From VSJD01 sp964617825 (GTDB lineage Bacteria > Verrucomicrobiota > Kiritimatiellia > JAAZAB01), in the NCBI GenBank assembly GCA_964617825.1, contig CAZTWL010000011.1:37098-101097 (forward strand): a DNA stretch of 64,000 bases, read 5' to 3'. Both the position numbers and the translations under genes were made by a program. The first letter of the stretch is position 1, and each line of letters begins with the position of its first letter. The notes under the pieces were generated by a model, which ran no database searches, was not told the DNA's origin, and saw nothing but the letters and a program-made list of their open reading frames with translations. This document shows, in pieces, positions 7,516-16,724 of this stretch.

Positions 7516-10455
7516 ATGTCAAAACTGAAACCATGGTACAAGGTCGCGACCCCACGCGAGGACTTACGCGAAGGCAAGCCGCTCGATGCTTCTGAATTCG
7601 CCGTTCATCTGGACCAAGTCCGTGATGGCCGGGCGCACCAAGACTATCAAAAGCCGGAACGCTTCTTTGAGCGCACATTCCTGACCAAGAATCTTCGCAG
7701 TCTAGCTGCAGAAGTCGTTCGACGGCTATCCGGCGAAAAGACAGAGACGTCAGCAGTGTTCAATATGACCACTCAGTTTGGCGGTGGAAAGACGCATGCC
7801 CTTACGCTTCTCTATCATCTCGCCAATAACGGCACCAAGGCCCGCACATTTCAGGGTGTTGATAGCATTCTCGCACAGGCCAAGGTCAAAGATGTTCCAA
7901 AGGCGGCCATTGCCGTATTTGTAGGGACGGAATTCGATTCAATTCAGGGCAGAGGGGGAGATGATGGTACACCAAACCGGAAAACGCCATGGGGCGAGAT
8001 TGCATTCCAATTGGCAGGCGAAGCCGGATTCAAGATCGTTGAAGAACATGAGAAAAAGCTGATCGCTCCTGCCGGCGACGTGATTCGCAAGTTCCTTCCG
8101 AAAGATAGGCCGACACTTATCCTTGTTGATGAGTTGCTCAACTATATCAGCCGGAACAGGAAAAGCGGACTGGCAACACAACTTTACAATTTCATCCAGA
8201 ACCTGTCAGAAGAATCTCGTGGCAACGATAGGTTTGTGCTTGTCGCGTCAATTCCGGCGTCTGAACTTGAAATGACAGCGGAAGATCAAGCTGATTACAC
8301 CCGATTCAAGAAACTACTGGATCGGCTGGGTAAGGCCGTGATTATGGCGTCTGAATCCGAAACATCAGAGATCATCCGTCGTCGATTGTTTGAGTGGAAT
8401 CCCAAGGCGATCAACGCGGACGGGCGTGTTCTCCTCACTCAGGATGCCGTTGACACATGCAAGGAATATGCAGGTTGGGTTGCACAAAACCGTCAACAGA
8501 TTCCCAGTTGGTTCCAGGACAACGCAAAGGAAGCATTTGAGGCAACATATCCATTCCACCCCATGGTTCTGTCCGTGTTCGAACGCAAGTGGCAGGAACT
8601 TCCCCGTTTTCAGCAAACACGAGGTGTACTTCGTCTGCTTGCGCTGTGGGTGTCAAACTCCTATCAACGCGGATTTAAGGGATCGCAGAAGGATCCTTTA
8701 ATCGGCTTGGGGACGGCTCCCCTTGATGATTCGCAGTTCCGTTCCGCAATCTTTGAGCAACTCGGCGAGTCGCGTCTCGAAGGCGCTCTGACCACTGACA
8801 TTGCCGGTAAAAAGGATTCACACGCAATAAGGCTGGATCAGGAAGCCGAAGAAACGCTCAAGAAAGCGCAGATTCACAAGAAGGTTGCTACTGTCGTCTT
8901 TTTTGAATCTAACGGTGGCCAGACCAAGAATACTGCCACTGTGCCCGAAATCCGTCTGGGAGTCGCCGAACCTGATTTGGACATTGGCAATGTTGAGACG
9001 GCATTGGAGGCACTGACCGATGCCTGCTACTACCTAGGCGTCGAGCGTAATCAGTACCGGTTCAGTCTCAAGGAAAACCTAAACAAGCGATTCGCCGACC
9101 GAAGAGCAGGCGTGAAGAACGAGGAAGTCGAAAAGATCGTTCTTGAAGAGATCCAAAAGGGATTTCCTACGACTGACTGTGTTGAGAGAGTGTTCTTCCC
9201 CCAGAAGAGCGGTCAAGTTCCTGATAGACCTGTCTTGGCGTTCGTTGTCATTGGGCCTGAACAGTCCATTCAGGATGATGCCAATATCACTAAGCAAATT
9301 GAGAAGATGACAAAAGAAATTGGAGATAAAGGACGCACATATAAAAGTGCATTGATATGGTTGGTCCCTGAAACAGCGGCCGTGATGCGCGATGAGGCCC
9401 GCAAACTCATGGCATGGCAAGATATCGAGGCGGAAGGCCTGAAACTGGATGATGCCCAGGAACGTCAACTCGATGAGAATATCAAGAAGGCAAAGCGGGA
9501 TCTGCGCGAGAGCGTGTGGCGTGCATACAACAAGGTCATGTTGCTTGACCGCGATAACACCATGCGAACCGTTGATCTTGGTCTTGTCACATCGAGCGCA
9601 GCCGAAACCATGTGCCGCCTTGTCCTCAACCATCTTCGTCAGACCGATGATATTACCAAGGACTACAACCCACGTTCACTGTTGAAGAACTGGCCACCGG
9701 CCTTCACGGAATGGAGCACAAAAGCTGTTCGCGATTCATTCTATGCGTCACCGTTATTTCCGCGACTTCTGAACCCGGAAGCCGTTAAGGATGCCATCTC
9801 AAAGGGCGTTGCCGAGGGTCATTTCGCGTACGTGGGCAAATCGCCAAAAGGCGGCTACGCGCCCTTCTTATTCAAGAAGGCTCTCAGTTCTGCTGATGTT
9901 GAGATAGCAGAGGACGTTTATCTTATCAAAGCCGAAGAGGCTGAGAAACACATCAAGCCCCCGGAATTGACTCGCATTCTTATCTCCCCATCTGGCGTGC
10001 ATATTCAACCCGGCAAGAAACAGACATTCACGGCGAAAGGTCTCGATCAGTTTGGCCGGGACTTTGAGATCGCAAAAATCGAATGGACAGCCACAGGCGG
10101 CCAAATTGCAAAGGACGGCGTTTTTCAGGCCGGAGAGGACGAAGGCAACTTCCTGATTACCGCTAAGATGGGCAAAGTCACCGGCGAAGTTCCAATTAGC
10201 ATCGGCAAAGCCGGAGAGGAACCAAAACCGCCAACACCTCAGGAAAAGGCTGGTTCCCTCGCTTGGTCAGGCGAAATCCCTGCCCAGAAGTGGATGAACT
10301 TCTACACCAAAGTCCTGACACGATTCGTAAAGACCAGCCATTTGAAGATCAACGTTTCATTCCAAGCGACTCCTGATGGCGGAGTATCGAAGCAGCAGGT
10401 TGATGAGACAAAGGCATCTCTCAGAGAATTGGGACTGAATGATGAGACTAAGTAA
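7516..10455 (+). CDS. DUF499 family AAA ATPase (anti-phage associated)
   Basis: This 979-residue protein opens with the DUF499 start region (KPWYKVATPREDLREGK), then a Walker A loop QFGGGKTHAL near residue 88 and a Walker B LILVDELLNY near residue 200, followed by an AAA+ core with arginine-rich sensor regions. The C-terminal 200 residues (around 820-900) contain a bacterial Ig-like stretch (RILISPSGVHIQPG...TAKGLDQFG) that may mediate contacts. DUF499 ATPases are the established companions of DUF1156 methylases. The preceding SD is AGGAGA. The likely role is an NTP-driven motor or sensor in a restriction-type system; the mechanism is not established. Confidence 0.85.
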   Translation: MSKLKPWYKVATPREDLREGKPLDASEFAVHLDQVRDGRAHQDYQKPERFFERTFLTKNLRSLAAEVVRRLSGEKTETSAVFNMTTQFGGGKTHALTLLYHLANNGTKARTFQGVDSILAQAKVKDVPKAAIAVFVGTEFDSIQGRGGDDGTPNRKTPWGEIAFQLAGEAGFKIVEEHEKKLIAPAGDVIRKFLPKDRPTLILVDELLNYISRNRKSGLATQLYNFIQNLSEESRGNDRFVLVASIPASELEMTAEDQADYTRFKKLLDRLGKAVIMASESETSEIIRRRLFEWNPKAINADGRVLLTQDAVDTCKEYAGWVAQNRQQIPSWFQDNAKEAFEATYPFHPMVLSVFERKWQELPRFQQTRGVLRLLALWVSNSYQRGFKGSQKDPLIGLGTAPLDDSQFRSAIFEQLGESRLEGALTTDIAGKKDSHAIRLDQEAEETLKKAQIHKKVATVVFFESNGGQTKNTATVPEIRLGVAEPDLDIGNVETALEALTDACYYLGVERNQYRFSLKENLNKRFADRRAGVKNEEVEKIVLEEIQKGFPTTDCVERVFFPQKSGQVPDRPVLAFVVIGPEQSIQDDANITKQIEKMTKEIGDKGRTYKSALIWLVPETAAVMRDEARKLMAWQDIEAEGLKLDDAQERQLDENIKKAKRDLRESVWRAYNKVMLLDRDNTMRTVDLGLVTSSAAETMCRLVLNHLRQTDDITKDYNPRSLLKNWPPAFTEWSTKAVRDSFYASPLFPRLLNPEAVKDAISKGVAEGHFAYVGKSPKGGYAPFLFKKALSSADVEIAEDVYLIKAEEAEKHIKPPELTRILISPSGVHIQPGKKQTFTAKGLDQFGRDFEIAKIEWTATGGQIAKDGVFQAGEDEGNFLITAKMGKVTGEVPISIGKAGEEPKPPTPQEKAGSLAWSGEIPAQKWMNFYTKVLTRFVKTSHLKINVSFQATPDGGVSKQQVDETKASLRELGLNDETK

Positions 10456-10473
10456 TCAATAAGATTCTTCCCT

Positions 10474-12243
10474 ATGTATCTTAAGCAGTTACATGTTATC
10501 GGCTTTCGAACCTTTCAGGACACAACCCTGAATTTCCGGCAAGGCCTCAATATCCTGATCGGTGAGAATAACACAGGAAAGACGGCTGTTATCGATGCAA
10601 TCAGATTGTGTCTTTCCGTCGCGGCCGAACGGCGCGAAATTTCTCTCAGTTCTGATGACTTCCATATGGATGATTCAGGCAAGAGATGTTCTCAGATGGA
10701 GTTTCATCTCTGTTTCTCGGGTATAACACCAAGAGAGCAGGGTATATTCGTTGAGATGCTGTCTCTCGCCGACCCAGCAACTCCCGGACTGCAATTCCAC
10801 ATGCGCGTGACCATAGACACTGCAAGAGATCGTGTGCACCGTGAATGTTGGGGCGGGGACAAGGAGCATCAATCTGTCCCTCAAGAAGTGCTTGAACAAC
10901 TCTATTTTCTTTACCTTGGCGCACTGCGCGATGCAGGGCGGGATTTGAGTCCCAGCAAAGGGAATCAACTCAGCCGTTTGTTTGTGAAACTCGTTCCTGG
11001 CGACACCAAGCAATCCCAATACGCGAAACAAATCAGTGACCAGATCAAATCTCTGAACGATTGGCAGGCGCTTCTGAAAGACGGCAAAGACAAAATCAAC
11101 GAACATCTCAACAAGCTGTCATTGCAGAGCCTCCCCCAATCTGTGGACATTTCGTTCATCGACGCGGAGTTTCGCCGAATAGTCGAAGGGCTCAAGATTC
11201 GAGTACAGAAACCGTCGCCGTCAAGCACAGTTCCGCCGTTGGCTCCGGGTCAAGCGGCGCAATCCGATACCCTTCAGATTTTCCAGAATGGCCTTGGCTA
11301 CAATAATCTCATCTACATCGCAACCGTACTTGGCGACCTCAGGGAGCGACGACATAGGGATCCGGACTCATATATTGCCCTTCTGATTGAAGAACCAGAG
11401 GCTCATCTTCATCCTCAACTGCAGGATGTCCTGTTCAGGTATCTTACCGAGATTAAATCTGGAGATGTGCAAGTCTTTGTCACATCGCATTCTCCGACGA
11501 TCACCGCCAAGACGCAAATCGAATCACTCATTATGCTCTCCAGAAATAGGGATCAGATACTGGCAACATCGCTTGCGGATGTCGATCTGAGCGACCACAA
11601 TAAAGCCCACTTGCACCGTTTTCTTGATGTTACGAAGTCACAACTGTTTTTCGCCAATGGCGTTATCCTTGTAGAAGGAATCTCTGAAGCTCTGCTGTTG
11701 CCTGAACTGGCCCTGATCCTCGGAGCAAAATACGACTTGGACAGGAATGGAGTAGAGGTCGTGAATATTGACGGCGTTGCTTTTGAACCGTTTGCCAAAC
11801 TTTTCAACTCTGATAAGCGGAATAAGCGACTCAGCGTTCGGTGTGCCGTTGTGACAGATGATGACAGCCACACTTCTATCGACGGTGAATCGTCGAGCCG
11901 TGCTGAGAATGCTCGAAGTCTACAAGGTGGACTACTCAGGTCGTTCTTGGCCAGATCAACTTTCGAATATGAACTATACCTGTCAAACGAAACATTTGTC
12001 CTGGCGGCTTACAAGGAGCTACACCCAAAGATGGCTCTGGCATTTTCGGGAACGATAGAAGATAAAGCCGGTCTCTTTGTTGAGAAGCTCCACTCAGTCA
12101 GAGACAAAGCATCCTTTGCTCAACTTCTCGCCGGAAAAATTGCCACTGGTAAATTCTCCAGTTTCTCAGTCCCCCAGTACATACAGAATGCCATTAAATG
12201 GATTGTAGATGGAACTGACACTTCAGCAAAAGGCGGTTCTTGA
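10474..12243 (+). CDS. gajA: Gabija protein GajA (OLD-family ATP-dependent nuclease)
   Basis: The protein has 589 residues, close to the usual GajA length. The N-terminal ABC ATPase has Walker A GENNTGKTA (about 29-37) and Walker B LLIEEPEAHLHP (about 302), followed by TSHSP. The C-terminal TOPRIM domain shows VILVEGISEALLLPEL (about 397) and the metal-binding VVTDDDSH (about 458). GajA is the sequence-specific nicking endonuclease of the Gabija anti-phage system, controlled by nucleotide levels. The next gene is a UvrD-like helicase overlapping by 35 bases, which is the canonical gajAB layout. The 18-bp gap to the DUF499 gene suggests shared transcription. Confidence 0.85.
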   Translation: MYLKQLHVIGFRTFQDTTLNFRQGLNILIGENNTGKTAVIDAIRLCLSVAAERREISLSSDDFHMDDSGKRCSQMEFHLCFSGITPREQGIFVEMLSLADPATPGLQFHMRVTIDTARDRVHRECWGGDKEHQSVPQEVLEQLYFLYLGALRDAGRDLSPSKGNQLSRLFVKLVPGDTKQSQYAKQISDQIKSLNDWQALLKDGKDKINEHLNKLSLQSLPQSVDISFIDAEFRRIVEGLKIRVQKPSPSSTVPPLAPGQAAQSDTLQIFQNGLGYNNLIYIATVLGDLRERRHRDPDSYIALLIEEPEAHLHPQLQDVLFRYLTEIKSGDVQVFVTSHSPTITAKTQIESLIMLSRNRDQILATSLADVDLSDHNKAHLHRFLDVTKSQLFFANGVILVEGISEALLLPELALILGAKYDLDRNGVEVVNIDGVAFEPFAKLFNSDKRNKRLSVRCAVVTDDDSHTSIDGESSSRAENARSLQGGLLRSFLARSTFEYELYLSNETFVLAAYKELHPKMALAFSGTIEDKAGLFVEKLHSVRDKASFAQLLAGKIATGKFSSFSVPQYIQNAIKWIVDGTDTSAKGGS

Positions 12244-13942
12244 TAAGAACGGTCTATTCGTCATAAAGGCCTGCCCAGGCAGCGGCAAAACACTTGTCGT
12301 TGCCGCAAGGTTCGCGAAACTCCTGTCTGAATGGCGCAAGCCTCATCAAGGCATTGCCGTCATCTCGTTTACAAACACGGCGTGGCGAGAGGTCGAGTCT
12401 ACTCTTCAGAAAGAATATCAAATTCAGACGCCTATTACGTATCCCCATTTCCTCGGCACTATTGATAGCTTCGTCAGCAAGTACCTATTTCTTCCGTTCG
12501 GCCATCACGTAATGAACTGTGACTCCCGTCCTGAAATGAAAGGACCGCCGCATGACAATGATGAACCGATCGGACGATGGTTGTGGTGGAGAAATACAGA
12601 ATGCAATCAGAAGGGATGCCTGCTTAATGATTTCTCGTACGATGAAAACAGCAATCTCATTAATTTGGCGCCTATCAGCCACTTCTCCAAGTGCTCACTG
12701 AACCATAGTGTCTGTACACGCCGGAAGGCTGAGTTCAACAGGATGGGGTACGCGACACAGACGGACGCTAATTATTATGCAATGAGACTATTGCAGAAGA
12801 ATACTTCCCTGGCCAAAGTTCTTGCCGTTCGATTTCCTGAAGTCATGGTTGATGAAGCTCAGGATACATCTCGTGTTCAGATGACCATCATTGATTTGCT
12901 GGTAGCTAATGGTCTCCAAGAACTCATGCTTGTCGGAGATCCAGACCAAGCTATTTTTGAGTGGCGAAATGCTGAACCAGCCTTGCTTGTCGAGAAATAC
13001 AATATATGGAAGAGCAACTCCTTGGACCTCACGGAAAATTGGCGGAGTTCCCAGCATATATGCACTTTCGCATCGAAGATATCCTCCCTTTCTACCCCGA
13101 TGCAATCCGCTAATCCGGCGGTCAAGAATCATCAGGCCATTCCCAAGTTTGTCGCTTACACGAACCCATCTGAACTTCCTGCGCTCATGACCAACTTTTG
13201 CAACGATTGTGATAATGACGGCATACCTGCCAACTCAATTACCGTGCTTACCAGGTCCGCTGAATTCCTGAACGACTTGGTGCCATTCACGGTCGAAAAG
13301 CATTTCCATGCGCTACCTTGGAAAGGCGATGATCAAGTCTCGCATGCCATTACCCGAGCAAAGTACATGTATGATCATGGGGCATATGCCGAAGCTTTTC
13401 GATCTCTTGAATGGGCCGCTTTTAGATTGCATACCGGCAAACCTCACATTGATGTTGAGACTAGGAATCAGGTCATTGCTGAAAAAGGGTTACCAAGATG
13501 GCGGGCAGAACTATTCGATTATCTGGTGTCTCTTCCTGGCACTGCCACGACTCTAAATGATTGGGCGACGAAGAGTATGGCATCGCGTCCAACTACTGGC
13601 ATATTCTCTCAACAGAAGTTAGTGCCCAAACGCTCGTCGTCAAAGCATAATTACGCAAACCTCTCATTGGATGATCTGTTCGCAGCACCTCAGCCTATGA
13701 ATAACCAGTCTCGTTTTCTTGGCACTGTTCATTCCGCAAAAGGAACCACTTGTGACGCAGTATTTCTGGCCCTGAAAAGCAGGGCCGCGCGTAGCGGCAG
13801 TTACGCCACTGTCCTACAGGCCAATATCGATTCATCTGAAGAACTTCGAATTGTGTATGTCGCGATAACGCGACCTCGAAAACTCCTTTGCATAGCAGTG
13901 CCCAAAGGTGATCTTGTAACATGGCAGAAGCGATTTGCATAG
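12209..13942 (+). CDS. gajB: Gabija protein GajB (UvrD/Rep-like helicase)
   Basis: This 577-residue superfamily 1 helicase has Walker A ACPGSGKTLVVAARFAKL (near residue 22), motif Ia SFTNTAWREVE, motif II DEAQD (about 215), motif III LVGDPDQAIFEWR (about 241), motif IV ENWRSS, motif V VHSAKGTTCDAVFL (about 506) and motif VI YVAITRP (about 551). GajB forms the complex with GajA and is thought to be activated by DNA ends to deplete nucleotides and assist killing. It is somewhat longer than typical GajB (about 500 residues), with a Cys/His-containing insert near residues 110-175 (for example CNQKGCLLND and HFSKCSLNHSVC) that might bind zinc. That insert is unusual. Confidence 0.85.
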   Translation: MELTLQQKAVLDKNGLFVIKACPGSGKTLVVAARFAKLLSEWRKPHQGIAVISFTNTAWREVESTLQKEYQIQTPITYPHFLGTIDSFVSKYLFLPFGHHVMNCDSRPEMKGPPHDNDEPIGRWLWWRNTECNQKGCLLNDFSYDENSNLINLAPISHFSKCSLNHSVCTRRKAEFNRMGYATQTDANYYAMRLLQKNTSLAKVLAVRFPEVMVDEAQDTSRVQMTIIDLLVANGLQELMLVGDPDQAIFEWRNAEPALLVEKYNIWKSNSLDLTENWRSSQHICTFASKISSLSTPMQSANPAVKNHQAIPKFVAYTNPSELPALMTNFCNDCDNDGIPANSITVLTRSAEFLNDLVPFTVEKHFHALPWKGDDQVSHAITRAKYMYDHGAYAEAFRSLEWAAFRLHTGKPHIDVETRNQVIAEKGLPRWRAELFDYLVSLPGTATTLNDWATKSMASRPTTGIFSQQKLVPKRSSSKHNYANLSLDDLFAAPQPMNNQSRFLGTVHSAKGTTCDAVFLALKSRAARSGSYATVLQANIDSSEELRIVYVAITRPRKLLCIAVPKGDLVTWQKRFA

Positions 13943-13968
13943 ATATCCCAAGTATTCAGTCTGTCACA

Positions 13969-14775
13969 ATGAGATGGAGCATGCCCGTGAACATCGCAAA
14001 TCAACTGTTTGCCGCCATCCTCCCTTGGATACTGTTTGCTGGATTAATCTCAATTCTGGCCACCGCCTTCCGCGTCTTTATCTTACCCCGATTGAAAGGG
14101 CGACTTGGCGAGGCAAGTATCAACTTCTGGGCAAAGCGGTTTCTCGACCAGAACGTGTATCACCTGATTCCGGATATCATGCTCCCGACGCCGGATGGAA
14201 CCACCCAGATTGACCATGTCATTGTCTCCCGCTACGGCATCTTCGTGATCGAGACCAAGACCTACAAGGGTTGGATCTACGGCGCCGAGAATGAACCTCA
14301 GTGGACTCAAGTTATTTTCCGACGCAAGGAGCGGTTCCAGAATCCCCTGCGCCAGAACTACAAACACACCAAGACTCTGTCAGAATTGACTGGCATCCCT
14401 GAAACCTACTTCAAATCCCTTGTCGTGTTTGTCGGCGACTGTCAGTTCAAAACCGAGATGCCGCTGAATGTTGTCCACATCCGGGATTTCATAAAACACA
14501 TTCGTAGTCATCAGACACCGATCATCAAAGATGAACAAGTTCCCAATATTGTGACCACTATCCAAGAATGGGCATCAACAGTCACAAACGCTCAGAAGAC
14601 TCGGCACATTGCTTGTGTTCGTGAGAATAAACAGCCGGTCAGTTCCGGCGCCGCTGCGCCAGCCTGTCCGCGATGCGGTGCTCAAATGGTCCTTCGCACA
14701 AGTCGTAAGGACGGATCTCAGTTCTGGGGTTGTCCGAAGTATCCAGACTGCCGTGGAACAAGACAAGTGGCATGA
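13969..14775 (+). CDS. Membrane-anchored NERD-domain protein with topoisomerase-type zinc ribbon
   Basis: An N-terminal transmembrane helix (LFAAILPWILFAGLISILA) precedes a NERD domain with LPTPDGTTQIDHVIVSRYGI and FVIETKTYKGWIYG, matching the D...E-x-K core of this nuclease-related fold. The C-terminus is a zinc ribbon of the topoisomerase I type: ACPRCGAQMVLRTSRK then FWGCPKYPDCRGTR. The start is uncertain: the frame opens at 13921 inside gajB, and ATGs at 13969 and 13981 both keep the membrane helix. NERD proteins often travel in defence islands and are predicted nucleases. Here it sits between Gabija and SPARTA on the same strand. Confidence 0.75.
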   Translation: MRWSMPVNIANQLFAAILPWILFAGLISILATAFRVFILPRLKGRLGEASINFWAKRFLDQNVYHLIPDIMLPTPDGTTQIDHVIVSRYGIFVIETKTYKGWIYGAENEPQWTQVIFRRKERFQNPLRQNYKHTKTLSELTGIPETYFKSLVVFVGDCQFKTEMPLNVVHIRDFIKHIRSHQTPIIKDEQVPNIVTTIQEWASTVTNAQKTRHIACVRENKQPVSSGAAAPACPRCGAQMVLRTSRKDGSQFWGCPKYPDCRGTRQVA

Positions 14776-14794
14776 GAAACAGAGAGGACTGACA

Positions 14795-15109
14795 ATGGAC
14801 ATTCAGCCAAAATGGCCAATCACAGACGCACAGAAAGAAAGACTGGATAGGTGGATGGAGCGCCATCGCAAACTCGTTGTTGAAACAGACCCAGCGAAAC
14901 TACCGAGGTTTGGTCGTTTGGAGATGATGCTGGGTGCCTTGCGAGAGGAGAGTCAATCCATGTTATGGAAGTCACCTGTTGACATCGTGAAGAAAGTTGA
15001 CAGCGCAGAATGTGCTTACCTTCCGGATAACTTGAAACGTTACCTGAAGATGTTGCTCGAAGAGATCATGCAGAATCCCAAAGATCTCTCCAAGACTTGG
15101 GATAGCTAA
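14795..15109 (+). CDS. Small hypothetical protein between NERD gene and SPARTA
   Basis: The ATG at 14795 follows AGAGAGG at seven bases, giving 104 residues. The sequence is charged and mostly helical, with aromatic residues near the start (MDIQPKWPITDAQKERLDRW) and a PEDNLKRYL-like helix at the end (YLPDNLKRYLKMLLEEIM). I recognise no domain. It is 19 bases downstream of the NERD gene and 178 bases ahead of the TIR-APAZ gene; that gap has no convincing gene. It could be an island-specific accessory protein. Confidence 0.55.
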   Translation: MDIQPKWPITDAQKERLDRWMERHRKLVVETDPAKLPRFGRLEMMLGALREESQSMLWKSPVDIVKKVDSAECAYLPDNLKRYLKMLLEEIMQNPKDLSKTWDS

Positions 15110-15287
15110 TCTGATGCGCCGAGTATAATAACGAGACGGAGGGGTGGACAACCCGGTTTGCTCCGGCTATCCGAATGGCCGATGATGACTGGTAAAGCAC
15201 CATGGCTACCGCTATGATGTGCAGAAAGTCCGAGTCGGAATGACCCTGGCAAAGAGTAAAGAAAGAAATGAAGTGGCTAATGGAACC

Positions 15288-16724
15288 ATGGAAAAAGCAC
15301 ATATGCCGCGTCGGCAAGGGCCGGACGGTGATTCCGGGGAAAGCGCAGCGTTATATATGATCGGCAATCGTGAAATGATTTTTATCAGCCATGCCAACCC
15401 CGAGGACAATGAGTTTACTCGTTGGCTAGCCCTCCAACTGGCACGTGAGGGTTTTCCTGTTTGGTGCGATCTTACAAAATTACTTGGCGGAGAAGATTTT
15501 TGGCGCGACATCGAGGACGCCATCCGGAATCGAACAATTAAATTTATTTATGTTCTCTCTACCATTTCAAATGTTAAAGAAGGACCACGGAAAGAATTAG
15601 CCGTTGCCCAAATGGTAGGGAAACAACTAAAAGACTTCGTAATTCCGCTCAAGATTGACCAGCTTCCACACGACGACACAAACATTGAACTACAACGGCT
15701 GAATGCCTTGGACTTTTCAAAAAGCTGGGCTTCCGGTTTGGCCGCGCTCCTTCGTTGCTTGAACGAGGCGCGTATTCCACGTAAGCAGAACTTCAACCCC
15801 GACGCGGTTGCAACCTGGTGGAAAAACAACTTCGGCGCAGATGTCGGCATCTCGCCTGTTACCGACATGTACCTGTCCAACTGGTACGAAATCGAAGCTC
15901 TCCCGCGTGTGTATCTTCATTTTATTCAGGGGGATGTCGAACTGGCCAAGAAATCTCTTGACTCGGTTTTCCCCGTTTTTGAGTTTGGCAATGCATTTCT
16001 TTCGTTTGCATCGGCACAGAGTTTGGAATCAAGTTTTCGGAAATCCGGCCTTTCAATAGCAAGAACCAACAACTACGACGGGACGGATTTTGCATCCGGG
16101 AATATCGATGCCATGCCTGAAAAGGACGCGCGCAATGCAGTTCGGTTTCTGCTCCGTGCTTCGTGGGAAGCGGAGATGTTGCGGCGCGGTCTATCCTGCT
16201 ATCAACTCGCGCGCAACTGTCGATGTTTTTGGTTTAGAAAGGGGCAGATTCCTAAGGATGTCGTGCCGTTTATCGGTGTGAACGGAAAACGCACGGACCG
16301 CCAACTTGTAGGCCGGTTTAAAGGACTTCAATGGCATTTTGCCATTCAAGCCCGGTCGATGTTGTTTCCCTTTCGCGGCTTTGCGTTTAGAACGCATATC
16401 GTTTTCACGACTGACGGTATAACGCCACTCTTAAGTGCAAGTCAGCAGCATTCGTCCCGCCGGAGTCTTGGCAAGAATTGGTGGACGCCCCATTGGCGGG
16501 ACCGTCTGACGGCTATCATGACTCAATTGTCAGCGGCGACGGTTGGTTTTGTAGAAATAACGGTTAGCGATAGTTTGACCATGCGTATGCGTAGTCAACC
16601 AAACATCTTTGAGAGCCCCGTTTCCTATACCGTTATCGAGGATCAACCACCGGAACACCTGCCGGACGACGAAGACAACGAGGAGGAGGTATTGCCGAAT
16701 GAACAAATTGATTCGGTTTGCTGA
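15288..16724 (+). CDS. TIR-APAZ protein, effector subunit of a SPARTA system
   Basis: The TIR domain begins with MIFISHANPEDNEFTRWLAL and continues with GFPVWCDLTKLLGGEDFW, RDIEDAIRN and FIYVLSTISN. In SPARTA the TIR domain degrades NAD(P)+ after guide-directed target recognition by the partner Argonaute. The remaining 320 or so residues would be the APAZ region, which replaces the N and L1-L2 parts of long Argonautes. The start is uncertain: the frame opens at 15219, and ATGs at 15288 and 15357 are closer to the TIR fold. The C-terminus is very acidic (PDDEDNEEEVLPNE), partly because the SD of the next gene lies inside it. The overlap with the Argonaute gene is 26 bases. Confidence 0.85.
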   Translation: MEKAHMPRRQGPDGDSGESAALYMIGNREMIFISHANPEDNEFTRWLALQLAREGFPVWCDLTKLLGGEDFWRDIEDAIRNRTIKFIYVLSTISNVKEGPRKELAVAQMVGKQLKDFVIPLKIDQLPHDDTNIELQRLNALDFSKSWASGLAALLRCLNEARIPRKQNFNPDAVATWWKNNFGADVGISPVTDMYLSNWYEIEALPRVYLHFIQGDVELAKKSLDSVFPVFEFGNAFLSFASAQSLESSFRKSGLSIARTNNYDGTDFASGNIDAMPEKDARNAVRFLLRASWEAEMLRRGLSCYQLARNCRCFWFRKGQIPKDVVPFIGVNGKRTDRQLVGRFKGLQWHFAIQARSMLFPFRGFAFRTHIVFTTDGITPLLSASQQHSSRRSLGKNWWTPHWRDRLTAIMTQLSAATVGFVEITVSDSLTMRMRSQPNIFESPVSYTVIEDQPPEHLPDDEDNEEEVLPNEQIDSVC

